A stretch of DNA of 64,000 bases from Shewanella mangrovisoli (GCF_019457635.1 NZ_CP080412.1:1426001-1490000), one strand, 5' to 3'. Positions 1 through 9,565 are shown, counted from the stretch's first letter. Notes: a model not told the origin generated them from the letters alone. Numbers and translations: made by a program.

Positions 1-466
1 GCCAGCCCGCAATCGCGCCATGTCTTGCTAATACGCGTTTAACATTGCCATCGAGGATCGGATGATGTTGCCCAAGTGATAGGGATAACACTGCTCCTGC
101 TGTTGAACGGCCAATACCTGGCAGCGCTAACACTTGCTCAAAGTCTGTTGGATATTGCCCCTGATACAAATCGCGAACCATCTTAGCGGCTTTATGCAGA
201 TTGCGAGCTCTGGCGTAATAACCAAGGCCAGTCCAATGATGCAGTACTTCATCATCCGGCGCGTTAGCGAGGGCTAACACATCGGGGAAACGTGCCATAA
301 AACGCTGGTAATAGGGGATAACAGTCGCAACCTGAGTTTGTTGCAGCATAATCTCTGAAACCCATACGCGATATGGGGTTTTATCTTGCTGCCAAGGGAG
401 GGTTTTACGACCGTGGTTGTCGTACCAATTAACGATACGTGTAGCAAAGGAGGCTGTAGATTTCAT
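1..466 (-). CDS. mutY: Adenine DNA glycosylase MutY (N-terminal part, cut by window edge)
   Basis: MutY removes adenine mispaired with 8-oxoguanine in base-excision repair. The 155 codons visible from the ATG at 464-466 carry the family's N-terminal helices: a WYD..GRK.LPWQ start, [16 protein letters not shown], a helix-hairpin-helix [17 protein letters not shown] and an [12 protein letters not shown] stretch, as known for MutY/EndoIII glycosylases. The iron-sulfur cluster and NUDIX-like C-terminal domain lie outside the window. The gene is divergent from trmB, as in many gammaproteobacteria. The truncation is a window artefact, not a pseudogene. Confidence 0.93.
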   Translation of the reverse strand, partial: MKSTASFATRIVNWYDNHGRKTLPWQQDKTPYRVWVSEIMLQQTQVATVIPYYQRFMARFPDVLALANAPDDEVLHHWTGLGYYARARNLHKAAKMVRDLYQGQYPTDFEQVLALPGIGRSTAGAVLSLSLGQHHPILDGNVKRVLARHGAIAGW

Positions 467-530
467 CGGCGCAGTGTAGCGGGAGATTGGTTGGCAAACA
501 AGTAACACCCCATCGAAAAATCGGCCTAGA

Positions 531-559
531 TTCGCTCTCTAGGATAATCTTGTTATACT
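531..559 (+). promoter_or_regulatory. Putative trmB promoter with extended -10
   Basis: A TATACT hexamer at 554-559 is preceded by TG one base upstream (extended -10 form). A poor -35 (TTCGCT, 531-536) lies 17 bases upstream. It sits about 85 bases before the trmB start in the mutY/trmB divergent gap. Consensus match by eye only. Confidence 0.4.
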
Positions 560-645
560 TCGCCTCCATTAGTGCTTGCACTGTAAGTTGAACTTTGGAT
601 AATGCCCTTCTTTTTAGATGGTGTTGTCCACGAGACGAGGCAAAA

Positions 646-1362
646 ATGAGCGAAGTCACTACCGCTGAATTTAATGAAGAAGGCAAGTATCTGCGTAAGA
701 TCAGAAGCTTTGTCCTAAGAGAAGGTCGTTTGACTAAGGGTCAAGCGCAAGCCATTGAGACTCAGTGGCCAACAATGGGCTTAGATTACAGCCCAACACC
801 ATTAAACCTGACCGAAGTGTTTGGTCGCGAAGCCGATACTGTACTGGAAATTGGTTTCGGTATGGGCGCTTCTTTAGTACAAATGGCACAAGAAGCTCCT
901 GAGCAGAACTTTATCGGTATTGAAGTCCATAAGCCTGGCGTTGGTTCATGCTTAAGTGACGCCGCCGCCGCTGGGGTGACTAATCTTCGCGTGTATCACC
1001 ATGATGCAATGGAAGTGTTAGAACATGCTATCGCCGATGGCAGCCTTGCGCGGGTGCAATTGTTCTTCCCCGATCCTTGGCATAAAAAGCGTCACCACAA
1101 GCGCCGCATCGTACAGGCGGAATTTGCTGAGCTTATCCGTCGCAAGCTGAAGATTGGTGGCGTGTTCCATATGGCAACCGACTGGGAAAACTACAGCGAA
1201 CATATGTTGGAAGTCATGAATGCGGCCAATGGTTACAAAAACCAATCCGCCGATGGTACCGTGGTGCCGCGCCCAGATCATCGTCCACTGACTAAATTTG
1301 AAGCCCGTGGTCATCGCCTCGGCCATGGCGTGTGGGATCTGATGTTTGAGCGTATCGCTTAA
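646..1362 (+). CDS. trmB: tRNA (guanine-N7-)-methyltransferase
   Basis: Catalyses SAM-dependent m7G46 formation in the variable loop of tRNA. The 238-residue reading shows the SAM-binding EIGFGMG loop (about 68-74), the acidic IEVHKPG strand end (about 92-98) and the diagnostic [13 protein letters not shown] segment (about 143-155), which is characteristic of TrmB. The frame stays open 51 bases further upstream, but the ATG at 646 is preferred because GACGAGG precedes it and [18 protein letters not shown] matches the usual family start. It heads a probable trmB-yggL-glsA run: yggL follows after 45 bases. Confidence 0.95.
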
Positions 1363-1407
1363 CATCTTTTATTGATTTTATTTTTTAACACAACGGGGAA
1401 AATCACT

Positions 1408-1734
1408 ATGGCAAAGAATCGTAGCCGTCGTTTACGTAAGAAAATGCGCGTTGATGAATTCCAAGAGTTAGGTTTTGACATTACTTGGACCTTCGATGCA
1501 TCTGTCTCTGAAGCCGATATTGATGCAACGGTCGATAAGTTTATCGATGAAGTCATTGAAGCCCGTAAGTTAGGTTTTCACGGCGGTGGTCATATCGAGT
1601 GGGAAGGTATTATTGCTACCCAAACTATCGGTAAGTGCACCGAGGAAGATGTTGCTGCAGTGAAGGCATTCTGGGCGGGTCAAAAAGTGACTCAACTCGA
1701 AGTTAGCGATCTGTACGATATCTGGTGGAGTTAA
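1408..1734 (+). CDS. yggL: YggL family protein (DUF469)
   Basis: A 108-residue protein of the YggL/DUF469 family, the same length as E. coli YggL, which has been linked to the 50S ribosomal subunit. The lysine/arginine-rich start ([23 protein letters not shown]) and the [10 protein letters not shown] segment are recognisable. An in-frame start exists at 1372, but the ATG at 1408 after GGGGAAA gives the family length. Its stop codon overlaps the glsA start (TAATG), which implies translational coupling. Family recognition is firm; the precise role is not established here. Confidence 0.88.
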   Translation: MAKNRSRRLRKKMRVDEFQELGFDITWTFDASVSEADIDATVDKFIDEVIEARKLGFHGGGHIEWEGIIATQTIGKCTEEDVAAVKAFWAGQKVTQLEVSDLYDIWWS

Positions 1735-2648
1735 TGCCAGAACAGGCGTTATTAGAGGAAGTGGTCGACAAAGTTCGACCCTTGCTCGGCCAAGGAAAGG
1801 TTGCTAATTACATCCCTGCGCTCGCCAATGTTTATGCTGGTAAATTGGGCATCGCCGTGACCACAATCGACGGTGAAACCATAGGCGCAGGCGATTACCT
1901 TGAGCCATTTTCAATTCAAAGTATTTCTAAAGTTTTCAGCTTAACCTTAGCGCTAACTTTATATGAAGAAACCGAAATTTGGAGCCGCGTCGGCAAAGAA
2001 CCCTCGGGACACTCCTTCAATTCATTAGTCCAAGTTGAACTCGAGCGGGGCAAACCTCGCAATCCCTTTATTAATGCTGGCGCATTAGTCATCGCCGACT
2101 TATTGCAGAACCGTTTAGGGGCGCCTAAGCATCGGATGTTGGAATTGGTCAGGGCGCTGAGTCAAAACGATAAAGTCTGTTTCGACAAGCAAGTAGCGGA
2201 TTCTGAATATCAGCACAGTGCACGTAATGCGGCCATCGCTTATCTGATGAAATCCTTCGGTAATTTTCAAGGTGACGTTGATACAGTGCTGCGCACTTAT
2301 TTTCATTATTGCGCCTTAAAAATGAATTGCGCCGACCTCTCACGGGCGATGTTGTATTTAGCCAACCGCGGTAAAACCTTAGACGGCACTGAGCTTATTT
2401 CGCAGGTACAGACGCGGCAGTTAAATGCCCTGTTAGCAACCTCTGGCTTGTACGACGGCGCCGGTGAGTTTGCCTATCGTGTTGGTATGCCGGGTAAAAG
2501 CGGTGTCGGTGGTGGCATTATTGCGGTGATCCCCGGGGAACTCTCGGTCTGCGTTTGGTCTCCCGAATTAGACAATCAAGGTAACTCCCTCGCGGGGACG
2601 GCAATGCTTGAGCATTTAAGCCAGCGCCTCGGACGTTCAATCTTCTGA
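1734..2648 (+). CDS. glsA: Glutaminase
   Basis: Hydrolyses L-glutamine to glutamate and ammonia. The 304-residue protein has the serine-dependent beta-lactamase-like fold signature SISK (S63-x-x-K66), followed by NPFINAGA and the C-terminal [12 protein letters not shown] loop typical of bacterial glutaminases. The start is the ATG sharing one base with the yggL stop; an upstream GTG at 1725 is in frame but would extend into yggL. The position after yggL matches the glsB locus of enterobacteria. No signal peptide, so it should be cytoplasmic. Confidence 0.94.
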   Translation: MPEQALLEEVVDKVRPLLGQGKVANYIPALANVYAGKLGIAVTTIDGETIGAGDYLEPFSIQSISKVFSLTLALTLYEETEIWSRVGKEPSGHSFNSLVQVELERGKPRNPFINAGALVIADLLQNRLGAPKHRMLELVRALSQNDKVCFDKQVADSEYQHSARNAAIAYLMKSFGNFQGDVDTVLRTYFHYCALKMNCADLSRAMLYLANRGKTLDGTELISQVQTRQLNALLATSGLYDGAGEFAYRVGMPGKSGVGGGIIAVIPGELSVCVWSPELDNQGNSLAGTAMLEHLSQRLGRSIF

Positions 2649-2660
2649 TTTAATCCTTCT

Positions 2661-2717
2661 ATTAGCACTGTTAGGCTAACTATTAGTGAAATTCACTAAT
2701 CTGCTATCGGTGCTAAT
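2661..2717. repeat. Nested inverted repeats between glsA and yggN
   Basis: An outer pair ATTAGCAC (2661-2668) / GTGCTAAT (2710-2717) encloses an inner perfect 8-bp hairpin ATTAGTGA (2682-2689) / TCACTAAT (2693-2700) with a 3-base loop. There is no T-tract, so it does not look like a normal intrinsic terminator. It could be an RNA structure in the glsA 3' end or yggN leader, or an operator. Confidence 0.5.
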
Positions 2718-2826
2718 TTCTATAACTTCATACTAATCATATTGTTACAAAGTTGGCATGTCTTCTGCTATTCGTCTTTTAGCATGTTAGCTTAGTCGAA
2801 TTCCTCAGATTAAAGGATGAACAACA

Positions 2827-3648
2827 ATGAAAATAAATACGCTATTAACTGGAGTGGCATTATCGGGCGTTATTTTAGGCGCTTCAGGCTGGCAATCAGC
2901 ACAAGCGAAAACTGAGCCGCAAATCGATGAGCGCTGTGAGGTTTCCCTTAATTATGATGTGAGAGTTGAGCCTAAAAAATTAGTGATGAGCGAGAAGGGC
3001 ACCGAGAAGTATCGCATCGAGGTCGACAAGTTATACGTTGAAGGCAAGCAGGTCACCTTAACCGACAAACAGAAGAAGCTTGTGAGCCAATATGCCGATG
3101 AGGTATCGACTCAGGTTCCTGAAGTCATTGAATTAGTCAATGAAGCGGTTGCACTGGCCTCTCAAGCTGTGAGTATGGCATTGACGCCACTGATGGGCGA
3201 TGCCGCAGGCGCTAAGTTTGATGAGATGATGGCGGGCGTGCAGAAGCGTGTCGATACCGTAGCCTACAAGCAGGGCGATAGTTTTTACCTTGGCGCGACC
3301 GAAGAGTCGATGCAAAACACCTTTAACGATGAATTTGAACGGGAAATGGAGCAAATCGTGCAAAACTCCATTGGCACTCTGATGATGAATATCGGCGGCC
3401 AAATGCTTGCGGGCGACGGGGAATCCTTCGAAGCTAAGATGGACGCATTCTCACAAAAAATGGATAGATTAGGCGACGATATTGAGCAGCAAATTGAGTC
3501 CCAGTCTAAGGGGATTGAAGCGAAAGCCGACCGTTTATGTGACCGTTTTGAAAATCTGCTCGTGCTTGAAAATCAACTGCGTAAAGAAGTGCCAGAGTTA
3601 GCCCCCTATGTGTTGACGCAAAACACTCACCATGAATTACGTGAATAA
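2827..3648 (+). CDS. yggN: YggN-like exported protein (DUF2884)
   Basis: A 273-residue protein with an N-terminal signal peptide (MKINTLLTGVALSGVILGASGWQ.., cleavage near SAQA-K) and a helical, charged body. It resembles the DUF2884/YggN family: an early Cys (DERCEVSLNYDV), a helical middle with methionine-rich segments (MMAGVQKRV, MMNIGGQML) and a C-terminal Cys in DRLCDRFENLL. It lies after glsA as yggN does in E. coli. An SD (AAAGGA) precedes the ATG. Probably periplasmic; function unknown. The long C-terminal helix (AKMDAFSQKMDRL...IEQQIESQ) may form a coiled coil. Confidence 0.78.
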   Translation: MKINTLLTGVALSGVILGASGWQSAQAKTEPQIDERCEVSLNYDVRVEPKKLVMSEKGTEKYRIEVDKLYVEGKQVTLTDKQKKLVSQYADEVSTQVPEVIELVNEAVALASQAVSMALTPLMGDAAGAKFDEMMAGVQKRVDTVAYKQGDSFYLGATEESMQNTFNDEFEREMEQIVQNSIGTLMMNIGGQMLAGDGESFEAKMDAFSQKMDRLGDDIEQQIESQSKGIEAKADRLCDRFENLLVLENQLRKEVPELAPYVLTQNTHHELRE

Positions 3649-3732
3649 TGCTCGCAAGGGTAGTTAAGGTCTAAACGGGTTTGAACCAGGTTAAGCCGAT
3701 CTAACTGACACTATCAATGCCGTGATATAAGT

Positions 3733-3775
3733 GAAAAAGCCCCTGCACTTTTAGTGTCTGGGGCTTTTTCTTGAT
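3733..3775 (+). terminator. Intrinsic terminator after yggN
   Basis: Stem GAAAAAGCCCC (3733-3743) pairs perfectly with GGGGCTTTTTC (3760-3770); the loop adds partial pairing and the T-rich arm supplies the tract. It closes the trmB-to-yggN region. Confidence 0.8.
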
Positions 3776-4066
3776 TCATTTTAGCCAAACGGATTGATAT
3801 TAATCTGATTGCTTGCGGCTATTTACTATGGAATATTACATTCTAAAGACTAATGTTTGGTATACTCTTAAAATATAATGAAAAGCTGGCAATTCAGTCA
3901 GATAGAACACTCTACTTTAGCGGACTTTTTCGGGCTAAATCTCTACAACTAACCCAATTGCTGTGAGATATTAAGGCATTGAGGGGTGCTTTGAGGCATT
4001 TGTGCTGCATTCCTATGCTATTCCGAAAGTTAATATCACTGTCGAAACTGCTTAAGGCGACTTTCC
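3771..4066 (+). promoter_or_regulatory. Leader region of the LysR gene, with extended -10
   Basis: This AT-rich stretch holds no gene. A TGGTATACT extended -10 (3858-3866) is the best promoter candidate and would give a 5' leader of roughly 190 bases. Short imperfect direct repeats (TTGAGG..GTGCT) occur at 3979-4012. No recognisable regulator site was seen. Confidence 0.3.
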
Positions 4067-5008
4067 ATGTTAGAACTGTTAGAACCTATTGCGATTTTTA
4101 CTCATGTGGCCAGAGCTGGTAGTTTTAGTGCCGCCGCAAGAAGGCTTGGGATCTCTAAATCTAAGGTCAGTACGCAGGTCGCCGATCTCGAGCATAGACT
4201 CGGTGTTCAACTGATCCAGCGTACCACTCGAAGCTTAAGTCTGACTGAAGCTGGACATTTGTTATATCTGCAAGGTGAAGAGTTACTCCGCGATGCCGAA
4301 CAGGCCATTGCTAGCGTGCATAACTTAAACGATGCCACCCGCGGCGTATTAAAGGTGGGGATTTCCCAGTCCTTTGGCGCTATGCATATCATTCCCGCAC
4401 TGCCATCATTTATGGCCAAACACCCTGAGCTCGAGCTGCAAGTCAGCTTATTAGATCATAAGGTCGATGTGGTCAGCGAAGGTTTAGACCTATTGTTGAC
4501 TATGTCTGAGCAGCTTCCTCTCGGTATGGTGGCGCGCCCTTTGATGAAGTGTCAGTTCCTCCTCGTTGCCTCCCCCGATTACATTGCGAAACATGGCGAA
4601 CCGTCGCGCCCTGAACAATTGGTCGACCATAACTGCTTGGTGTATCAAGGTGAGTGGCATGAGCACAGCATGTGGCAGTTTAAAAAAGGTGATGATTACT
4701 GCGAAATAGGTGTCTCTGGTAACTTTAGAGTGGATAACGCTCCCGCTTTAAAATCAGCTGCGATCAGTGGCTTAGGGGTTGTATATCTTGCCAGTTACTT
4801 GATGGAGGATGAAATCGCTAAGGGCACCTTAGTGCCGCTGCTGAGGGATTGGCAACTGACTCATCATTTACCACTACAGGCCGTTTACCCACGCCGTAAA
4901 CACCTAGCGCCTAAGGTGAGTGCTTTCATTGAGTTTATTAAAGATCACATAGGTAATCCGCCTTATTGGGACATTCCCTATGCGGAACTCTTCAGTGAAC
5001 GTCAGTAA
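4067..5008 (+). CDS. LysR-family transcriptional regulator
   Basis: A 313-residue LysR-type regulator. The N-terminal winged HTH (about residues 1-60: FTHVARAGSFSAAARRLGISKSKVSTQVADLEHRLGVQLIQRTTRSLSLTEAG, described in parts) is the AaeR/PA0477-like subtype often called the YafC/DsdC-type group. The effector domain follows (about 90-295). It is monocistronic between two terminators, and neither neighbour is divergently arranged, so its target cannot be deduced from context. Effector unknown. Confidence 0.9.
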   Translation: MLELLEPIAIFTHVARAGSFSAAARRLGISKSKVSTQVADLEHRLGVQLIQRTTRSLSLTEAGHLLYLQGEELLRDAEQAIASVHNLNDATRGVLKVGISQSFGAMHIIPALPSFMAKHPELELQVSLLDHKVDVVSEGLDLLLTMSEQLPLGMVARPLMKCQFLLVASPDYIAKHGEPSRPEQLVDHNCLVYQGEWHEHSMWQFKKGDDYCEIGVSGNFRVDNAPALKSAAISGLGVVYLASYLMEDEIAKGTLVPLLRDWQLTHHLPLQAVYPRRKHLAPKVSAFIEFIKDHIGNPPYWDIPYAELFSERQ

Positions 5009-5525
5009 TTTTGGAAACATTGTTCTTAAAATGCGGTTAATGCATTTTTAGAGAGTTTGATGGTTTTGAAATTCATTTAAAATCAATTATTTGTATCGAG
5101 ATTGGTTTGTATTTTAGTTTGGTTTTTTAGGGTTCTCTAAAACAGCTTTTTAGTAGGCGTATTGAAGTCTGTTCTTAAATGAATACAATGGTTGCCAGAT
5201 GATTCGGAATGACCTGAGTCCTACACTTTTACTGGAAATGACCCCTTTTGGTATTAGCGTACAGGTTGGCAGCAATGCAGTTTCGGATCACAGCCAGCAG
5301 AAGTTTGCGAACTAAAACAATGTTGGCTTTTAAACCATCATCCTAGTTTTTGGTTTACCTCAGCTCATTAGGCTGAGGTAATTTTTTTCTGATGGTTGAG
5401 TGCGGGAAACGAGTTTTGTCTCTCTGTACCCTAAAGTCACACCGAGTGTTAGCTACTTGCTTAATACATCAAATATAGTGACCCACAGTGAGATAGGGTT
5501 TTATGACCAAGCTGGTGATAAATCC
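5009..5525. other. Gene-poor intergenic stretch with possible decayed coding sequence
   Basis: No intact gene was seen in this stretch. On the minus strand a 37-codon stretch between stops (about 5229-5339) reads like a basic/hydrophobic protein C-terminus (LVRKLLLAVIRN) but has no start. It might be the tail of a decayed transposase, but similarity is too weak to name a family. A plus-strand terminator-like hairpin at 5357-5389 is described separately. Confidence 0.3.
5357..5389 (+). terminator. Orphan intrinsic terminator
   Basis: Perfect 8-bp stem ACCTCAGC (5357-5364) / GCTGAGGT (5372-5379), followed by AATTTTTTT. It lies 350 bases after the LysR stop, so it ends either a long 3' UTR or an unrecognised small transcript. 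Confidence 0.7.
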
Positions 5526-5559
5526 AATAAAAAAGCCACTTAATAGTGGCTTTTTTATT
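5526..5559. terminator. Bidirectional terminator before the DUF885 gene end
   Basis: Perfect 15-bp inverted repeat AATAAAAAAGCCACT / AGTGGCTTTTTTATT with a 4-base loop (TAAT). It has T-tracts on both strands and sits about 70 bases past the end of the minus-strand peptidase gene. Confidence 0.85.
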
Positions 5560-5630
5560 GGCTGCGATTTAAGGATTTTATTGGCAAGGCGTTCAAGGGA
5601 GGCTAGCGTTAGCCTCCCACGGTTTCAAGC

Positions 5631-7478
5631 TTAGGCTTTGTTAACACTAGCAATCCATTGATCGACTTGCTCTTCCAGTACATCTAAAGGCAGCGCGCCA
5701 TTTGCCAAGACTAAAGTATGGAAATCCCGGATATCAAACTTATCACCCAGTTGTTTTTCCGCCTTGTGTCTTAGTTCGAGTAACTTAATCATCCCGACTT
5801 TATAGGCAGTAGCTTGCGATGGCATAACGATATGACGTTCTACCATTTTCTTCGCATCGGATTTTGCGTTAGGGGTATTATCGACGTAATAAGCTATCCC
5901 TTGTTCGCGGGTCCATTTTTTGGCGTGGATCCCGGTATCGACCACTAAACGACAAGCTCGCCATAACTCCATCGCCAGTCGACCAAAATCGGAGTAAGGG
6001 TCAGCATATAAGCCCATCTCCTTCGGGAAAGACTCACTGTAGAGCCCCCAACCTTCGATATAGGCGGTATAGCCACCGAACTTACGGAACTTAGGAATAT
6101 CCTTTAGCTCCTGCGAGATAGCGATTTGCATATGGTGGCCAGGGATCCCTTCGTGGTAAGCCAGTGCTTCCATCTGATATTTGGGCATGGCTTTCATATC
6201 GTAGAGGTTGGCGTAGTAGCTGCCAGGGCGAGAGCCATCGGGCGCCGGTTGCTCATAGAAGGCTTTACCCGCGGATTTTTCCCTAAAGGCTTCAACCTGT
6301 TTGACTATCATGGCCGCCTTAGGCTTGACCTTAAAGACTTCATCCAAGCGTGAGCGCATATTATCGATAAGCTTGGTTGCATCGGCTAAATATGCCGCCT
6401 TGCCTTCGGCGGTATTTGGATAATAGAACTGCGGATCATCGCGCATAAAGGCGAAGAACTCTTGCAAGGTGCCGTTAAAATTCACCTTTTTCATAATGGC
6501 GCGCATTTCATTATGGATGCGCTCCACTTCGGCAAGACCAAGTTGATGGATTTCATCCGCCGTCATCTGGGTAGTCGTGGTTCGCGCAAGGGCATTGTTA
6601 TAAAACGCCTCGCCGTCGGGGAGTTTCCAAACCCCATCGCGGGTATCGGCCTTGGCTTCTAAGGTTTTGATATAGGCGATAAGCGTCTTGTATGCGGGCT
6701 CAACTTGCGAGACTAGCGCTTTTTCTGCATCGGCAATAAGGTGGGCTTTTTCTGCTTCAGTGATGCTGAGTGCGCTCACTTTTTTGCGAAAATCCGCCAA
6801 CAAGGCACTGTCTTCGCCTTTATCGAAGGGGGCGCCTTTAATGATGTTTTGGCTGTCAGAAATCACGTAACCAAACACAAATTTAGGGGCAATAATGCCT
6901 TTATCAGCGCGCACTTCTAGCGCCTGTTGCAGTTGGCTTAGGCGTTTGGGCACGCCATTTAAGCGGCTGATATAGGCCTTAGCATCGCTGACATCGGTGA
7001 TCTGGTGTTGATTAATCAGGAAGGAGGCGATCATCGAGTGGCCACCATGCATCTGATTCACTGGGTAGTTATGGTAACGCCACTGGTAGTCTTTGATATC
7101 GTTATTCAGGTTTTGGGTGAATAACGTGAGGCTTAGGCGAGTTTGTGGGTCAAGCTTACTCGCATCCAGTTGATTCACTTCGGCCAGTTGTTTCTTGGTT
7201 CGCGCCAACTCACGGGCATCCGCTTCATCGCCAATGTCGTCCCACTTATCATAGTCCTGCTTTATACCCATATAGGTTTGCGCAATGGGGCTTGCCATGA
7301 TGTTTTCCATGAAGATGGCTTCAAACAAGGCGTTGGCTTTTTCTGACTCGCTTTGGGCAGCTACACTTGCACTGGTCACATTATGTGAGTCACTTAAGGT
7401 GGGCACCGCATAGGAAGGCAGTGCTAGCAGGGCGGAGAGGGTAAATGCGACTAAGCTGATGTTCGTTTTTATTGGCAT
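5631..7478 (-). CDS. DUF885 family exported metallopeptidase-like protein
   Basis: A 615-residue protein with an N-terminal signal peptide (about 1-24, ending LPSYA-V), so it should be periplasmic. The C-terminal half has HEGIPGHH (about 442-449), the zinc-binding-like motif of the DUF885 family (COG4805), followed by the downstream Glu-bearing helix in YIEGWGLYSE. Members of this family resemble M2/M32-type gluzincins; substrate unknown. The gene is transcribed alone on the minus strand, with a terminator beyond its 3' end. An SD-like AGGAAGCC precedes the ATG. Confidence 0.85.
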   Translation of the reverse strand: MPIKTNISLVAFTLSALLALPSYAVPTLSDSHNVTSASVAAQSESEKANALFEAIFMENIMASPIAQTYMGIKQDYDKWDDIGDEADARELARTKKQLAEVNQLDASKLDPQTRLSLTLFTQNLNNDIKDYQWRYHNYPVNQMHGGHSMIASFLINQHQITDVSDAKAYISRLNGVPKRLSQLQQALEVRADKGIIAPKFVFGYVISDSQNIIKGAPFDKGEDSALLADFRKKVSALSITEAEKAHLIADAEKALVSQVEPAYKTLIAYIKTLEAKADTRDGVWKLPDGEAFYNNALARTTTTQMTADEIHQLGLAEVERIHNEMRAIMKKVNFNGTLQEFFAFMRDDPQFYYPNTAEGKAAYLADATKLIDNMRSRLDEVFKVKPKAAMIVKQVEAFREKSAGKAFYEQPAPDGSRPGSYYANLYDMKAMPKYQMEALAYHEGIPGHHMQIAISQELKDIPKFRKFGGYTAYIEGWGLYSESFPKEMGLYADPYSDFGRLAMELWRACRLVVDTGIHAKKWTREQGIAYYVDNTPNAKSDAKKMVERHIVMPSQATAYKVGMIKLLELRHKAEKQLGDKFDIRDFHTLVLANGALPLDVLEEQVDQWIASVNKA

Positions 7479-7630
7479 GATCAGGCTTCCTTAACAATGT
7501 TCAGGTAATTCTAAAGAAGCAGGGGGAAAATGTATGAATATAAATGTTAGAAAATGTGTTAGCCATAAAAGATGTCTCATCGAGAAACCTAGGCTAACAC
7601 ATTATTTATATGGGAAATTTAATTGGTGAA

Positions 7631-8788
7631 TTAACAAAATTGCGTCAGTAAATCGTTCACAAACATGTGACCTTTACTGGTTAATTGCCAATGTTCAGCA
7701 GATTCGGTGAGTAAACCCCGTTGTTTGGCCTTTTCCATTCCCTCTTTCAAAGAATCTCGGTGTAAACCGGTTCTGTCTTCAAACTCTTGCTTAGGGATAG
7801 GTGTCATTAAGCGCAGACGATTCATCAAGTATTCGAGGGCGCGATCTTCTTCGGCGACCTCAGTCTGCTCGAAGTGATAGTTGTCGGCAGCTAAATACCC
7901 CTTAGGGTGTTTGATTTTTACCGTGCGAATAATGCGATTTTCTTCGGGCAAGGTCACTTTGCCATGGGCGCCACAGCCAATGCCTAAGTAATCGCCAAAC
8001 TGCCAATAGTTAAGGTTATGCCTGCATTGATAACCAGGTTTGGCATAGGCCGAGATTTCATACTGCTCATAACCGAGTGCCGCTAACTTTTGTTGCCCTT
8101 GTTCGTAGATCTGCCAGAGATCTTCATCGTCGGGCAGCTGCGGCGGTTTTGAGTGGAACAGGGTATTGGGCTCAATCGTCAGTTGATACCAAGACAAATG
8201 CGGCGGATTGAGCGCAGCAGCGGTATCGATATCCGCCATGGCCTCAGCAAAACTTTGATTCGGAAGTCCGTGCATCAAATCCAAGTTAAAACTTAAATAA
8301 CCCGCTTGGCTGGCTTTTTGGGCGGCGGTTTGGGCTTCGTTTTGATCGTGGATCCGCCCCAGCAGATTGAGCTTATCCTTAGAGAAACTCTGTACACCAA
8401 TGGATAACCGGGTGACCCCTGCGGCGCGGTAGGCACTAAAGTCATCGTGCTCTAGGGTGCCAGGGTTGGCCTCCATGGTGATTTCAATATCGTCACTGAA
8501 GGGAATGAGCGCATTGGCGCCATCCAATATCCGTTTGATTTGATTGGCATCAAACAGAGACGGTGTTCCACCACCAATAAAAATAGTGTGCAGCTTACGG
8601 CCTTGTACTAAGTGCAAGTCTTGGCGTAAGTCCGCTAGCAGCGCATCCACATAGGCCTTTTGGGGTAATTCGCCATTTTGCCCATGGGAGTTAAAGTCGC
8701 AGTAAGGGCATTTTTGTACACACCAAGGGATATGGATGTACAGGCTCAACGGCGGCAGGGTTAACTGAGGTGACACATTCACTGACAT
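7631..8788 (-). CDS. hemW: Radical SAM haem chaperone HemW
   Basis: A 385-residue HemN-like radical SAM protein. The CVQKCPYC cluster motif (C-x3-C-x2-C, about residues 22-29) lies in LSLYIHIPWC, with the FIGGGTPS and EANPGT motifs following and a C-terminal HemN-type domain. Family knowledge: HemW proteins bind haem and deliver it to respiratory enzymes, and are distinct from the true coproporphyrinogen dehydrogenase HemN. The start ATG overlaps the rdgB stop (TAATG arrangement on the minus strand), showing coupling. It is the last gene of the rdgB-hemW unit. Confidence 0.93.
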   Translation of the reverse strand: MSVNVSPQLTLPPLSLYIHIPWCVQKCPYCDFNSHGQNGELPQKAYVDALLADLRQDLHLVQGRKLHTIFIGGGTPSLFDANQIKRILDGANALIPFSDDIEITMEANPGTLEHDDFSAYRAAGVTRLSIGVQSFSKDKLNLLGRIHDQNEAQTAAQKASQAGYLSFNLDLMHGLPNQSFAEAMADIDTAAALNPPHLSWYQLTIEPNTLFHSKPPQLPDDEDLWQIYEQGQQKLAALGYEQYEISAYAKPGYQCRHNLNYWQFGDYLGIGCGAHGKVTLPEENRIIRTVKIKHPKGYLAADNYHFEQTEVAEEDRALEYLMNRLRLMTPIPKQEFEDRTGLHRDSLKEGMEKAKQRGLLTESAEHWQLTSKGHMFVNDLLTQFC

Positions 8789-9405
8789 TATTGGGCTTTC
8801 CCGTCGGTAAATACGCCTTTTTCCTGCATGGCAGCAATCAGTTGCACTAGAGCTTTACCACGGTGACTCAAGGCATTTTTCTCGTCACTGCTCATTTGCG
8901 CAGCGCTGCAATCGTGGTGCTCTGGAATAAAAATCGGATCGTAACCATGGCCGTTGTCACCCCGTTGCACGAAATCGATTTGGCCTTCCCAAGAGGCTTG
9001 GCAAATGATGGGCGTAGGGTCTTTCGCATGGCGCATATAGACTAAAACGCATTGGAATCTGGCCGTACGCGGCGCAGGATTATCCTTTAATGTGTCTAAG
9101 AGTTTTAACACATTGTCTTGATCCTTAGCATTTTCCCCCGCATAGCGCGCAGAGTAGATGCCCGGTGCACCTTGGAGTAAATCGACTTCTAATCCCGAGT
9201 CATCGGCAATGGCGGCAAGTCCGGTAATTTGCGCCGCATGTCTGGCTTTGATAATGGCGTTTTCGACAAAGGTGGTGCCCGTTTCAGCCACTTCGCTAAC
9301 GTTAAATTGGCTTTGTGGCAGCACTTTTACGCCATAGGCGGCGAGCATTTGATCGAATTCGGCAAGTTTACCTTTATTGCCACTGGCGAGGACGATTTGT
9401 TGCAT
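8788..9405 (-). CDS. rdgB: XTP/dITP diphosphatase (RdgB/HAM1)
   Basis: Hydrolyses non-canonical XTP, dITP and ITP to monophosphates, preventing their incorporation. The 205-residue protein has the family signature: ASGNKGKLAEF at the N-terminus (nucleotide binding), ADDSGLEVDLLQGAPGIYSARYAG in the middle (catalytic Asp), and the C-terminal SHRGKAL. It is translationally coupled to hemW. A terminator at 9518-9551 separates it from DUF4426, so it probably has its own promoter in the 110 bases upstream. Confidence 0.95.
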   Translation of the reverse strand: MQQIVLASGNKGKLAEFDQMLAAYGVKVLPQSQFNVSEVAETGTTFVENAIIKARHAAQITGLAAIADDSGLEVDLLQGAPGIYSARYAGENAKDQDNVLKLLDTLKDNPAPRTARFQCVLVYMRHAKDPTPIICQASWEGQIDFVQRGDNGHGYDPIFIPEHHDCSAAQMSSDEKNALSHRGKALVQLIAAMQEKGVFTDGKAQ

Positions 9406-9517
9406 GGAATACCTATTGGATTGGGCGCTCTTGGCTGTATGTCACTGAGTGTGAACATTGAGCGATGTCATTGGACTGTATGCGGCAATGATACCCAAGC
9501 TTGGCGGTAAAGGACAG

Positions 9518-9551
9518 AAAAAGGCAGGACGATACTTGGTATCGTCTTGCC
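9518..9551 (-). terminator. Intrinsic terminator after DUF4426 gene
   Basis: A 13-bp stem (9523-9535 with 9539-9551, one G-T wobble, 3-base loop) is followed on the minus strand by TTTTT (complement of 9518-9522). It splits the yggS-hemW neighbourhood into an upstream and a rdgB-hemW unit. Confidence 0.82.
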
Positions 9552-9565
9552 CTGTGAGGTTGGAA

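Noticed and set aside
1..466. Truncated mutY as a pseudogene
   Set aside because: The frame is open to the window edge; the truncation is only due to the window.
5229..5339. Minus-strand 37-codon open stretch resembling a transposase C-terminus
   Set aside because: No start codon, no confident family match and no terminal repeats; kept only as a comment on the intergenic region.
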